This document shows positions 21,109-32,340 of a stretch of DNA of 64,000 nucleotides, piece by piece. The notes below the pieces were generated by a model, which worked only from the letters and a program-made list of their open reading frames with translations, was not told the DNA's origin and did not search any database. The translations under genes and the position numbers were made by a program. The number at the start of each line of letters is the position of its first letter. Position 1 is the first letter of the stretch. The stretch is taken from positions 124,001 through 188,000 of the forward strand of contig MU839115.1 in the NCBI GenBank assembly GCA_030685235.1. Reading direction: 5' to 3'. The stretch is from Copromyces sp. CBS 386.78 (Eukaryota; Ascomycota; Sordariomycetes; Sordariales; Sordariaceae).

Positions 21109-23049
21109 ATGGACGCGACGCCATACACAACGTCTTCCACCTCGACCGCCCTCGATCCCCCTTCTTCCTCACCAGCCACCATGGCGCGCCGTTGGGCTAG
21201 GAAACTCGAGCGCTACTGCTGCACATGCGTCACCTACTTTCCCCTCGCCTTCGTTTACAGTATAACAGGTTGGGCCGTTTATGTGGATGTCTCGCTTAGT
21301 ACGACCCCATCTGGCGTCACTTGGCTAGGTAGCTCTTCCCGTCTCAACATCGCTGGTGCGCCTGCTGACCATATTGTTCCCTCTCTCACAGGCAAGTCCT
21401 ATGCCTTCGTCGCCGTCGTTCTCTACCTCCTTGCCAACTGTTGCTATACATACGCCGTCTTTACCTCGCCCGGGAGCACCACCAACGAGCATGGCTACAG
21501 TACCCTCCCTACACAAGCACCCCCTACTGCCACCTCCTTTACCGTCAAGTCCAATGGCGAATTCCGATTTTGCAAAAAGTGCCAGGCACGAAAGCCCGAC
21601 CGCGCCCATCACTGCTCGACCTGCCGCCGCTGCGTCCTGAAAATGGACCATCACTGCCCATGGCTTGCAACCTGCGTTGGCCTGCGCAACCACAAGGCCT
21701 TTTTGCTGTTTCTCTCCTATACTTCGCTCTTCTGCTGGGTCAGCTTTGCCGGATCGGGCGCGTGGGTATGGGAGGAGATTATGAGCAACACCACCTACGT
21801 CGAAACACTTATGCCCATCAATTATATCATGCTTTCCGTCATATCCGGCATCATCGGTATCGTCCTTAGCGCTTTCTGTGGGTGGCATATTTACCTGGCC
21901 TCCCGCGGACAGACCACCATCGAATGCCTGGAGAAAACGCGCTATCTCTCTCCGCTCCGCGAATCGATGCAAAGGACCTACGTCAACCAGCATACGCCCG
22001 GCCAAGGTATTGCGCTGCCCAAATATGGACAGCAGCTACTAGACATCCACCAGAACGCCATCCCCGGAGTCACACGACCGGAGGAAGGTGAAGAGCTGCG
22101 GCGCATCACGACTCCTTCGGGCTCATCACTACAAAACGATATAACCGCCCAGCACAACCCCGAACTCCAGGCCGGCTCCCGCCGCTTCACCTATGACGAG
22201 ATGGAGCGCATCCGCGCGCGCAAACGCTACGAAGAATACTTGGACGAGCAGGACTCGACCAAGCTGCCGCATGCTTTCGATCTCGGGTGGCGGCGCAACC
22301 TGCTCCATCTCTTTGGAACTAACGCCTGGCTATGGCCCTTCCCTGTATGCACCACTCTGGGTGACGGTTGGAGCTGGGAGCCGAATCCGAAGTGGCTCGA
22401 GGCCCGCGATCGCATCGCTCGGGAGCGCGAGGAGCAACGACAGCGGGAGCGACAAGCGGGATGGGGCCCAGCTGACGACGACGATATCACCCCCGTATAT
22501 ACGCCCACATACCAACAACAACAACAACCACAACAAAGTGGTCCGGGACGTCACTACCTGTCGCCCTCTCAGCAACAGTCACAAACACAACGCAGCAACA
22601 CCTCCAGCAGCCCTTCATTTACCCCCTCGCGACGCACGCCAAGCAAAGCCGACCGAATCCTAGGCCGCGACCCGAACATGTACGCCGACGAGGAACCAAT
22701 AATATACGGCAAACACGACGTCGCTATGAGCAGACTGAGTCCAGCAGGCCGTACTCTGATAGTAGAAGACGAAGTTGACCTTGACGATGACGATGACGAC
22801 GAGGACTACTTCCAAGATGCTGGCCGAAAGCAGGACGAAGTGGAGCAAAACGCCCTGAATGTGGTGACAAACGGGAGATGGGGTCGCTCCGCCGGTGCCA
22901 GCGCCAGCGGGGTAGGGTTGCTTGCGCATGAACGTCCGGGGGGAGCGAGGAGCCCGATTAGTCCTATCAGTCCTCGAGGGGGCTTTGGTGGTCACGCTGG
23001 GGAGGTAAGGAATGGGGAGAGGAGGTCGAATGATGATGGTGTGGATTGA
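21109..23049 (+). CDS. PFA3: Palmitoyltransferase PFA3 (DHHC family)
   Basis: S-acyltransferase of the vacuolar membrane; yeast Pfa3 palmitoylates Vac8. Exons 21109-21328 and 21392-23049; the 63-nt intron (21329-21391: GTAGCT...TGCTGACC...CTCACAG) is a multiple of three and has no stop, so it could be mistaken for coding, but its removal gives the conserved VTWLGKSYAF join. 625 residues. Two N-terminal membrane segments (about 35-55, 77-97), the cysteine-rich domain FCKKCQARKPDRAHHCSTCR with DHHC at 159-162, then HHCPWLATCVGLRNHKAF, two more membrane segments (about 170-195, 215-240) and the TTxE motif (QTTIECLEKTR). The long cytosolic tail has a Gln-rich run (CAA repeats near 22512) and acidic stretch. 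The ATG at 21181 has a better context (CACCATGG) and would shorten the protein by 24 residues. Confidence 0.93.
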   Translation: MDATPYTTSSTSTALDPPSSSPATMARRWARKLERYCCTCVTYFPLAFVYSITGWAVYVDVSLSTTPSGVTWLGSSSRLNIAGAPADHIVPSLTGKSYAFVAVVLYLLANCCYTYAVFTSPGSTTNEHGYSTLPTQAPPTATSFTVKSNGEFRFCKKCQARKPDRAHHCSTCRRCVLKMDHHCPWLATCVGLRNHKAFLLFLSYTSLFCWVSFAGSGAWVWEEIMSNTTYVETLMPINYIMLSVISGIIGIVLSAFCGWHIYLASRGQTTIECLEKTRYLSPLRESMQRTYVNQHTPGQGIALPKYGQQLLDIHQNAIPGVTRPEEGEELRRITTPSGSSLQNDITAQHNPELQAGSRRFTYDEMERIRARKRYEEYLDEQDSTKLPHAFDLGWRRNLLHLFGTNAWLWPFPVCTTLGDGWSWEPNPKWLEARDRIAREREEQRQRERQAGWGPADDDDITPVYTPTYQQQQQPQQSGPGRHYLSPSQQQSQTQRSNTSSSPSFTPSRRTPSKADRILGRDPNMYADEEPIIYGKHDVAMSRLSPAGRTLIVEDEVDLDDDDDDEDYFQDAGRKQDEVEQNALNVVTNGRWGRSAGASASGVGLLAHERPGGARSPISPISPRGGFGGHAGEVRNGERRSNDDGVD

Positions 23050-25066
23050 GTATAACAATCCTTTGGATGTTTCTGTTTTTTCTTCTCTTCTGCTTGCCTT
23101 GACCTGCCCTACCTTGGTGGGATGGATGGGGTGGGGTGAGCTTTTCCCTGATTAACTGGGCGAGCAAGGCGTTTTCGGTCTACTAGTACTGGTTCGTATA
23201 GTCCTTTCACGTCATTCTTTTTACATCCTATAACTTATTTTTCCTCTGATCTGGCTTTGTTACCACCATATCATGTTTTTTTTTTTTTTTTTTTTGGTTA
23301 CCTATCTACAACAAACAAACAGAGGTTATTGAATTCTTCAAGCGTAATATCAACGGCGTAGGCGAAAGGGATAGGAGTAGGCCTGTGAGCCGGTTGGCGT
23401 GGCGGTCTAGATTCTTTTTATCTGATATCGAGCAAGTAAAATATATGCATGGGCATGGCGTTTAGTACCAGCTGTTATTACTCACTACTACTATCATCGC
23501 ATCTTCTTTGCTTCCTTGTCGGTTCATGCCACCCACTCACCTACTCTGACATTGATTGTTGATGGGTGGTATGTTACAGAGACCGTGTCTACATTATCCA
23601 AACCCCAATTTCTCACAAAGCTTATATATAAGGAACGGGTATTCGTATCAGGTTGGGATGAATATAATGAACCTGAAACTAGACCTGGACGGAGCTGCCC
23701 GTGCTTGCTATCAATCACTCAATTCTTGTCCATTTGTTTACATGCCCCTGACCACCGGATCTTGGCGGCTGTCGAACGAACGTAACTAATTTTGTAGGTG
23801 TCTTTCGACACATCACACTGTCGCTGATCGTCAACAATTCTGGATCTTTACTTTTTGCTTATGCCACTTTTAATCCGGAACAAGTCCGACAAGAAGCAAA
23901 ATTACACAAAGTGGTAGGTAGTAGTACACTTGGATTGGGACCTAGAACTAAACCAAGAAACTGGGAGCCCAAGAGTCCCAACCCGAAGCCAAAACAGGCT
24001 TGAGTAAAAAATATTGACATGAAGAGAAAAAGAAAAACGTATTGACATCAAGACCAAACCAGCGGAAGTTGTGGTCACCGCCGCCGCCGTTTCAAAAACA
24101 ATTTGAAGGACTCCCAGTATGCTTGCATGTCTTACAAATAGTAGTAGTTGTCTTCGGAGATGATGTGATGCCCCAATGCAAAAAAGAGTGGAACCTGCCC
24201 GCCCACCTGTTGTGCCCCGTACAAGTTAACTCAGGTCTTTCAGGTTTCCTGCTCGTGTCCGTAATAAACCCCTACCCATGCTTTCCGTTGCCCCTTTTCT
24301 TCGCTCTCATTTCCCTATCTTTTTTCTTCGCTCAGCGCAAAGTTGATGCACCCTTGATATGCCGCCCAAAAACACATGAGTTCCTCCCATCCAAGATGCA
24401 TGCCTGTCACCTGGACTTCCCCTGCTTCCCCGCTGCCGCTGGCTGGACAAGGAAGCTCCATGCTAAGGCGCAAGGGGAGTTAGAAGGGGAACAGTAAAGA
24501 AATGATATCACTTTGCTCTTTCCCTGCTTTCCCTATGCCAGCCCAGCCATTCTGACCCTTTTCTCTAAAATTTGCCTCGCGCCATTCTCAATTTGCACAC
24601 AAATACCTCAAAACAACCCTCCCGATGTTGACGATGTGTAATCAGAATAAAAGCCCGCCGCCAAACAAGAGTTAACACATTGTGATGGGAAAAAAAGCAA
24701 TGGGACTTGATACAGCAAATGATGCAGTCTCAGATGCGACCCTGGTAATAAGGAGGCTCTGCCCACCTGAAAGACAAGGGAGAAATGACACAAAATCCTG
24801 ACAAGAGAATCGAAACGAAAACGCTCGGCGCCGGATATATGATGTTTGGAAATTGGGGGTATGGGTATATGTGCTAGATCACAAACAGTGAAACAGTTGA
24901 AAAATGAATCATGAACATGCGGCCTCCCACACGAGATAAAACAGATCATGAAGTGTTCCGAGATGGTGATGATACATGGTCGCTCGAGATAATGGAATAT
25001 CCCCGTAACAGACAATAGAAAATTGGTGATAATGATACAGTACCGAAGTGAACCGTACGAAACGAC
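23050..25066. other. Convergent intergenic region between PFA3 and PLC
   Basis: Contains 3' UTRs of both convergent genes and a 20-nt T homopolymer at 23276-23295. Short frames only; no RNA gene or transposon recognised. Confidence 0.5.
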
Positions 25067-28000
25067 TCAGGTCCGGCCGCTATCCATGCTGGATTTGGGG
25101 CTGATGCCGGACTGATTGAAGATGTTCTTGATTCTGCTAACACTGTTCCTCGGAACTTCGCTGGAGTAGGCAACCATGATATCGGTAGGTTGGCTCTTGG
25201 TGATTTTGCAGAAGAGGGTCGAGAACAGGTAGTTGTACCCATTGTGATCAAGCAGCGGTATCGTGCGGTAACCTTGCTTGAGGCCGCCAAGTTTGGCTGT
25301 GAAAGTCGCCAGGGGAGGGCTGCGGTCGTTGTATCCTTTGTTGTCGCCAAGCTTCACGCTCCAGCGCACAAATATGAGATCAGGGTACTTGGTGGTAACA
25401 GTGAACTCATAGGAGTTATTGCCTTTGAAAACGGGGTTGAAACCATTGTCTTTGACGATGTCGGTGCGATATTTCAGCAGCGTTTCCTGAGCTGGCGCAT
25501 TCGTAGCACCATCTTGCTTATTCCTCTTGTCATCGGCCAGGAAAATCTCGACCTCGACGTAAGGGTCAAGTGTTCGCCCTTTGGGATGATTCAATGGCCT
25601 CATCAACTGTTGCGCAGAGATGACCTCGATCTTGAACGAGATCTTCTTGCGCGGTCTCCTACCCAACAGCTGTCCGGCAGCATCCGTTGGGACAACCTGA
25701 ATCTGACGTCCCTCAAGGGGTTTGAGAACATAGCCGGACAGGTCGGTGCCACTATCGAACATGGCCTGATTCAGCTGCATTCCCAAGTCGAAGGTTTGCC
25801 AGTTAAGTGCCGCCATTTGAACCCCGCGCTTCCAATAGAGGAGCGGGTCAAAATTGCTAGAAGATATACGACCTCCGTTCGGATACACACGCATGAGATA
25901 ACGCATGTTGTGACGGTACAAAGCACGCTTTGCTTCGCCCGGCTGGCTTCTCTCAGAAAAGGTCTTTTCTTTGAAGGAGAAGATGTGGTTGAACCTTTTG
26001 GCGTCAGGGCTGTCGAACCCATCAAAGTGAACACCCATGCAATATACGCCCAGTTCGCCAAGGACAGGGTTGATCTTGCTCACCACCTTCTTCCCTGACT
26101 CCTTCTCAGCATCACTCTCGTATTCGCTAGGGCTGCTACTTGGTCCCCCGTGGGAATGAACCTCGCCCTCAGTGATGGTGTTGATCTGCCGTGTCGAGCG
26201 GGACAATGGACTTGGACTCAACGAGGGGCTTCCAGGGACGGCGACGGGTGTGTTATCCATGGGCGATGACAAAGGCGATGACCTCTGATAAGGTGAGGGT
26301 AAGCTGTTGCCGCGCCTCCGACCAGGTCGCTCAGTCTTCAGCGACTCGTCAGATGGTGCGCTGGGTACTGGTTGGGACTTTTTGACCTTGATAAGGATGC
26401 GCTCAATCAACTCGGACGGTGAAGGGAGTCGATCTGAGGATGGATCGAGGGGCGCCCGGACAAGCTTGTCGCCAAAGATATCATTCATGATCTTTGCCAT
26501 ATTGGCCTGAGTAGCAGTGCTGCAGCGGACCTCCAGCGATATCCAGAGAGGGAAGCGAGACTTGACAAAGGCATACTTGTTGATGGTCTTGATCACCTCT
26601 TCAAACTTGATGCGTGTTGTCCAGGTATGACCGTGTGATACATACGGCTCGTCATTCGGGCCGTCCCAGCAGTCAACTTCAACGCACCTGCAACCACGCT
26701 CAAGTGCCGAAATGTAGCCTTCGACGCTGGAGATTCCACGGACTTGGCGACCAAGGAGGTATGTGTTGTGCGAGCTTGAGATATAATACTCATTCATAGG
26801 CCGGTCGAGTACATATTCAGATGGCTCTTGGACGAGCAAGTTGTTGGCACGCGAAGTGAGAAATCCAGTGAAGCCAGCCTCAGAGATGACCAGTGACTCG
26901 TCCTCGCTGGTGGTCTGCTCAGCATCCTTGGACCTGCGCTTACGCGCGAACTGAGAGAAGATATCGTTCCAATGCGTAAGATCTTCCTCCACGTTTTCGC
27001 ATTGTGTTTCTTTCAAGAAATGCATGAACTCTTGCCTCGTCATCCCTGTTTTCGGGTTGGCCGTATGGTTCTCGAAGACAACGCTTATCTCTGGCCTCGC
27101 CTTCAATAGCCGCACAAACTCCTTAAACTCGTTGAAGTTCAAATTGGAAGGGGCGGTTGGATCACAGAGGCCATTGGACGCAGCCTTGGCAGCTTTAGCC
27201 GCGTTGAAGTTGTCGCGGATCTCTGTTGGCGAGAGGTGCATGTGGAGAGAGCGACAGATTCGCTCAATGTCGGGAAGTTCAATGGTTTCGCCTTCGGCCG
27301 GAACGTTCCTGTCTGCGTACTTCTTTCTCATTTGTCGCTGCCAGAACTCATGGACGGCCTTTTCGTTGGAGGCCATCAGATTTGTTGTGAAATCTTGGCG
27401 ATACTGAAGTATGGCGTTGAGTGTTGTGATCCAGTTCCTGAAGTCGGTGGGATTCAGGGCAATGAGATGCAATACCTTGGTTCCCGACTTTTCTGGGACT
27501 GTATACAGGATTGAGAAAAACCGGGGCTCTTCGGACTCATCAACCCCGGCGTCAAGGCGGTACTGTCGGATGTCCTCTGCCGTCCTTACTTCCTTGATGT
27601 CATCGATGAAAACGGACTTTCTCCCTGATCGACTCTTGTCCCACCATATCTTGGAAGTGTCTGGATCAATGGTGAGGGTGATTCTCTTTTCCTTTTTCTT
27701 CTTGCTGATTTTCTTCAACATGACACCTTGGCGTAAAGCGACCGGAATCTCGGGCCCAATGCTCAGGGGGATTTGAGCGTCTCGCAACCCATCGAATGAA
27801 CCGGCATCATCTATAGCACACTCGTCATCTGATTCCAGCAAGTAACCTCTGTAGTTGGGTTCTCCGAGTGGGAAGGTGTTACTCCCACGGCGGAAAGACG
27901 CCACCATAGGGTCAGCTTCCCGATTGATGATGTTCATTGACGCTCTTCGTGTAAGTATGTCGCGCGCTTTGTTGACGGTATTTGAAGCACGACGGACTAG

Positions 28001-28522
28001 ACTGCCCGCAAAGCTGCTTTTGGACAGAGCCTCGCCCATAGCATTCTGTTGTCGTGGGATCTTCTCTCCGACCTTCTCTCCATTCTTTTTTAGCGAGGTG
28101 CTGCTTGTCTTTGATGACAAAGGAGCCGGGGCAAGTGGCTCAGGGAGGTTGAGAGGTGTAACTGGTTCCTCCATTCCCTTGATCGTAGAAGCGTAAGAGT
28201 CCGTTTCCCTCATCGTAGAGGAGGCGAAGGTTGCGGGTGAATCCTGCAGGGAGCTGCTTTCTGTGAAGATGGCGCCGGCTGTCTCCGGTGTCAAGGCCGG
28301 AGAGGGCTGTTGTGAAGTGGGTGAGGCAGATGACGTGCTCAAGGCGGACAACGGAGGAATATTGGTGGGAACCTGGGGCTGTAGCGTGAGAGTTGTCTGA
28401 ACCTGGGCAGGACGTGCCCGCCGTGGTGGTGAGGTATTTGAAGCCATGGCTTGGGATATGGCCTGGGGCAAAGTCGAAGGGGAGTTGTGAGAGACTAAGA
28501 GAGCCTTTGTGGTTGAAGACAT
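25067..28522 (-). CDS. Phosphoinositide-specific phospholipase C (PI-PLC)
   Basis: Hydrolyses PIP2 to diacylglycerol and IP3, acting at membranes in calcium signalling. Single exon, 1151 residues from the ATG at 28522; the frame stays open upstream to 28600 but without another ATG. Order: disordered Ser/Pro/Thr N-terminus (1-260), PH-like domain (about 265-375, KKEKRITLTIDPDTSKIWW), EF-hand-like region (about 405-560), catalytic X box (about 578-720) with His585 in YYISSSHNTYLLGR and His630 in YVSHGHTWTTRI, spaced 45 apart as the two catalytic histidines of PLC-delta, and ERGCRCVEVDCWDG; a Ser/Pro-rich linker (about 725-815); Y box (about 820-935, YPNGGRISSSNFDPLLYWKR and LNWQT); C2 domain (about 960-1105, LDPYVEVEIF). 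Domain set is the delta-type used in fungi (yeast Plc1). Neurospora has several PLC paralogues, so no symbol is given. Confidence 0.95.
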   Translation of the reverse strand: MSSTTKALLVSHNSPSTLPQAISQAMASNTSPPRRARPAQVQTTLTLQPQVPTNIPPLSALSTSSASPTSQQPSPALTPETAGAIFTESSSLQDSPATFASSTMRETDSYASTIKGMEEPVTPLNLPEPLAPAPLSSKTSSTSLKKNGEKVGEKIPRQQNAMGEALSKSSFAGSLVRRASNTVNKARDILTRRASMNIINREADPMVASFRRGSNTFPLGEPNYRGYLLESDDECAIDDAGSFDGLRDAQIPLSIGPEIPVALRQGVMLKKISKKKKEKRITLTIDPDTSKIWWDKSRSGRKSVFIDDIKEVRTAEDIRQYRLDAGVDESEEPRFFSILYTVPEKSGTKVLHLIALNPTDFRNWITTLNAILQYRQDFTTNLMASNEKAVHEFWQRQMRKKYADRNVPAEGETIELPDIERICRSLHMHLSPTEIRDNFNAAKAAKAASNGLCDPTAPSNLNFNEFKEFVRLLKARPEISVVFENHTANPKTGMTRQEFMHFLKETQCENVEEDLTHWNDIFSQFARKRRSKDAEQTTSEDESLVISEAGFTGFLTSRANNLLVQEPSEYVLDRPMNEYYISSSHNTYLLGRQVRGISSVEGYISALERGCRCVEVDCWDGPNDEPYVSHGHTWTTRIKFEEVIKTINKYAFVKSRFPLWISLEVRCSTATQANMAKIMNDIFGDKLVRAPLDPSSDRLPSPSELIERILIKVKKSQPVPSAPSDESLKTERPGRRRGNSLPSPYQRSSPLSSPMDNTPVAVPGSPSLSPSPLSRSTRQINTITEGEVHSHGGPSSSPSEYESDAEKESGKKVVSKINPVLGELGVYCMGVHFDGFDSPDAKRFNHIFSFKEKTFSERSQPGEAKRALYRHNMRYLMRVYPNGGRISSSNFDPLLYWKRGVQMAALNWQTFDLGMQLNQAMFDSGTDLSGYVLKPLEGRQIQVVPTDAAGQLLGRRPRKKISFKIEVISAQQLMRPLNHPKGRTLDPYVEVEIFLADDKRNKQDGATNAPAQETLLKYRTDIVKDNGFNPVFKGNNSYEFTVTTKYPDLIFVRWSVKLGDNKGYNDRSPPLATFTAKLGGLKQGYRTIPLLDHNGYNYLFSTLFCKITKSQPTDIMVAYSSEVPRNSVSRIKNIFNQSGISPKSSMDSGRT

Positions 28523-31500
28523 AATGTTGGGTAAAAGGGAGAGATCCCCTAGGGGCAAGGCTGGTGCAGAAAAGCTTGGGCGAACAAAGTGATGGACCAA
28601 GTCTTTTCCGGATGGGTTGTGCCACGAACAAGGAGGAAGAAAACTGAGATTATATGTGATGAGAAGTCTTTCGTCGCATTTTCCAGGAGTTGTCCGACTA
28701 GTTTCGGTCCCCTATGGTTGTAAAAGAAGAGTGCGGGGAAATATATATAAATGTCGAAGGGTCTGGCAAGGCGTGAATTGCAGGAGGGGACGTCTTGTAG
28801 CAGGTATAGCGAATGGTTGTTGGACAATGATCGAGTCCCACTCTGGCGTGTTCTCTCTTGCTCTCACGCACAAGTCAGCAAGTGAGAAAGCAGAGGTAAT
28901 GAGGCGTACGGGGGTGAGCAGCAGGTCGAGCTAGGTAGCCTGTAAGGCAGGTAAGTAGGTACCAGGCAGGTTGCAAGTATCGCGGTCGTACTGGTACGGG
29001 GTTGGACCCAGGTATTGTACACGGGACACCTCGAAGCATGCAGTGGCAGATGTAGGATTTCGCAAGGGGCGGGTAAGGTATGGGCCGCCGGCGCCGTTTT
29101 GTGACGGTCTATGAACCCACGGCAGAATGATGAGGTGGCAGCCGTATGCAAGCTGCTCCTATTTGGGAACCGTCCAGGATTGGAGAGTTGAGGGGGCAGC
29201 TCGGTGATCCACCAGACGGCCAAGAGACGTTGGATACGTTGGGTGGAAAGTACGGGTACCAGGACTGCTGGGTTCGAATTGGTCCGTCGGGTGCTGTAGC
29301 TAACGGTGTTGTGTGGTATGAGGTCCTGCAGTGCGATCCCTTCGTTTCCTGTTGAGGCGAGCTCCCGTTTTGCTACCTCCGACCTCCGACCTTCCTTGCT
29401 TGCTGGCTCGCCCAGAGCCTAATTTACGCGAACCGGCGTCTGCGTTTCTGCGTACGTAGCCTCGGTAGCGTAACAGGTATCCGCGCTGCGCTTGGTGGTT
29501 GAGCCGCCCGGACCCTGATGTCGTCTTCCTTCTTTGGGTGTGGTTGTGAGCTTGGAGCTGGGGAAGCAGCTTGTAGGGCCAGGATGCGCCCAGAAAAACA
29601 GCAGCGGTATATACTACGTAGTGTAGCAACAGGAGGAAGAGGCAGAAATAAGCTGGCAAATTGGTGAGAGCCTCGGGGAAGACGGTGGGAGATAGTAGAG
29701 CGACAGGTCGGCGGTGACGGGACCGGTGACGGGATCGTCGACGGCGGCAATGGTAGTGGGAGCCAAGTGATGGTGGAGCAGCGTCGAGTTTCTCCTTCTG
29801 AGAACGAGAAACAGAAAGTGGATGAATTCAATGATGACTGACGACTGATGAGCCGGGTTCCGTTGCTGTGGACCTCGAGTGCCGGACGAAAAGCTAGAGC
29901 TGGGAGAGGTGTCGACAGCCGCGCAAGAGTCAGCTAGGATACGGTGTTATTCAGTTTGAGAGACGTATGGATAAATATGTGGATGTGGACGTATTGCGTA
30001 TCGTCCGGGATAACAAGCGTATCTAGAAGTGTATGTATTGCTCGGGGCGTACGTAGTGCGTCGAGGTAGTATTGCAAGTCGGTAGTGGTATAGCTGCCCT
30101 TGCCCTGCCCCTGCCCTGGGGCTATGGTCTGAAATGCAAGAGATCCAAGTGGAAAACCCGATGGAAGCAGAATTTCAAAGTTGGAGTCGCAGTGGGTTCA
30201 GTGTCGAGCGGTGCGGGCAGTGATCGCATTCCATTGAGCAGCTGAAAGCTTTGCCTACTGTGCCGCCGTAACGGAGGTACGTATCGAACTCGGAGTTCAA
30301 ACTTTGATTAGGTGGTCCGAGTTGAGGTGATGTCGCAAAAGTGAGGTTTCGTCGAGCTGGTCGAGCAAACCTTAATTGGCGTCGTGGTGGTTGCGGTGCG
30401 GGCGGGAGCGATGGTGGCCGAAATACCGTTGGCTGCAACGCTCGGTGCTTCTTTCTTTTGCTCAGAAATGCCTGCTCTGTGCTGCTTCTGTCCGCCGCAG
30501 TGGTCGTGATCCTGGGGAGCTTTTGGGGCAGACGGGGGCCGCCTACCCACACATCCACATCAGTGGAGACTCGGAACTCATAAGGGTGGGTAACGAGAAG
30601 GTGCGCCCCAGATTCAAGTGTCAGACTGCACAGTGCAGGAGCCACCGAGCACGAGTAGGGCAATGACTGGATTGAAAATTACGGAACGGTAAGAGCGTAT
30701 GCAGCGAGGTAACGATGCCGGGTAAATTACGCTCTGTATTCGCGTACGCCGTAAATACATACATACATACCAAGTAGAGGTAACCTGCAGTGGTGCGTAC
30801 CAGTCCAGTGGTTGCATGTCAAAGCGGCGTGGAGGTTCCGCGGAACTTGGCAGAGGAGGCAAATGAGCAAGGGATTTCCACGAGCCTATTGCACGCGAGC
30901 GCCATGCCAAAACCCGCGCGAGTTGGACGGAATACGGCAGCTGTGGGCAGCAAATCTTTGTAGCAAAGAAAATTCTGAAAGCACGCCCAGGAATCACTCT
31001 TCCAATTGCGACGAGTGCCCAGGCGTGGCAGGCTCATTGCGCCTGCCTAGCGCATCCGTATATCCGCAATAGTGTAGCGTTGAGCTTCAACTTCCTTCTC
31101 CTTTCCATCATTCTTTCCCCTTTCTGCTATATGCCCACTATCTGGCCCCTCCGCATTTTTCCTTCTGACGTCCGAGTCTGACTAGATGTCCACGTCGCGT
31201 GGCCGAGGGTGGGGCAGGGAAATCTCATATCTGAGCGTTTAGGTGTGAATTGGGCTACAACAGCAGCCTCACAACCCTCCATGGCACACCCTCACTGGAC
31301 GGCAGGGTCGTCTCGTGGGGAAGACTGGCAAGACTTGGTCTCATTCACTCAGCCACCTACGCACGGATCCGAAGCGCGTCTCCATTTGGACCCGCAGGTT
31401 CCAAGACACGCGCCACAGGCTCTGCTGTGGCTAAAAAGCGGGGCGGTCCGGAAGGGGAAAAATGGGGGCTGACAATTTTGGGAGCGTGTGTTATGAGAGA

Positions 31501-31756
31501 CTAGCAAGACTAGCATCTCTCCAAATGCATCGGAACATTTCGCAATCGAGGCCGATCAGATGAGCTGTCCCGGGTTGTCCAAGTCTTTCTCTGTCCCTGT
31601 CGCCAGGCTACCGTAAATTTGGATGAACGCTGATAGGCGACCTGTGAACGGGGTCGATGGGGTACGTACCGCTGCATTTTCGGTCCGCTCGCTTCAGCGC
31701 AGTGAGATCAGATGCGCGCCGGCAGGGGCTGCTTGCTTGGTAATAAGGTACAGATC
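28523..31756. other. Upstream region of PLC; no gene seen
   Basis: 3.2 kb of normal composition without a supportable coding region. The part near 28.5-29.9 kb is the likely promoter and leader of the PLC gene. A short ACAT tetranucleotide repeat lies at about 30754-30769. Frames at 29300-29831 and 30175-30663 (minus) are low-complexity and unconserved-looking. Confidence 0.45.
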
Positions 31757-31766
31757 GTCCAGGAGC
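31757..31766. repeat. 10-bp target-site duplication, left copy
   Basis: GTCCAGGAGC, repeated exactly at 32331-32340 on the other side of the 564-bp TIR element. Confidence 0.8.
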
Positions 31767-32330
31767 GAGCCCGCTAGGGCGACTGTGTAATCCGATAAGG
31801 CGACTGTGTGGAGTACCCTCTGGATGTTGTGGAAATGTTGCCGCCCGCTAAACCCCTACCAAAGTGACATAGCACTAATATTTGTATTGGGTTTTATACA
31901 AAGGATAGAGGATGAGGGTATTTAAAAATGCCCGTGTATTATTGCTAGATTGATTGCTATATATATAAAAAGATTGTTCAAACGAGTTCTATTACTAGCG
32001 GTATTATTAATATTAGTTATTAAGGGGTAGTATATCCTAATTGGGAGGAGGGTACTAGCTATACTTATAAAGTATTATTGTAATTAGGTATACTATTGGT
32101 ACCTATATAGGTTTAGTTGAATTAAGTATATTCCTATTATTATTATCGTCGTTGTAGTTAAGGCTATAGTTCGCTTTCGTATATATTGTTAGTGTAAATA
32201 ATGTAACGATATCGCTACCTGCCAAATCCCTACTAAAGTAATATACGACGAATATATATTTAATTGGGTGGAAGTCTGGGCAGGCCCACACAGTCGCCTT
32301 ATCGGATTACACAGTCGCCCTAGCGGGCTC
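31767..32330. mobile_element. 564-bp TIR element with 10-bp TSD, RIP-mutated interior (MULE-MITE-like)
   Basis: The termini are perfect 45-bp inverted repeats (31767-31811 and 32286-32330) beginning GAGCCCGCTAGGGCGACTGT. Each TIR contains an internal repeat of GGCGACTGTGT (once before AATCC, once before GG). A 10-bp direct duplication flanks it. The interior from about 31865 to 32270 is AT-rich with TpA excess, as after RIP, while the TIRs and flanks are not. No coding capacity. A 9-11-bp duplication and structured TIRs fit Mutator-like elements; a full-length Mutator-like element lies 0.8 kb downstream, but the TIR sequences differ. A degenerate direct repeat (about 31849-31890 versus 32220-32275) lies inside. 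Confidence 0.8.
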
Positions 32331-32340
32331 GTCCAGGAGC

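Noticed and set aside
29265..29285. GGGTTCGAATTGG resembling a tRNA B box
   Set aside because: No A box at a suitable distance upstream and no cloverleaf can be drawn.
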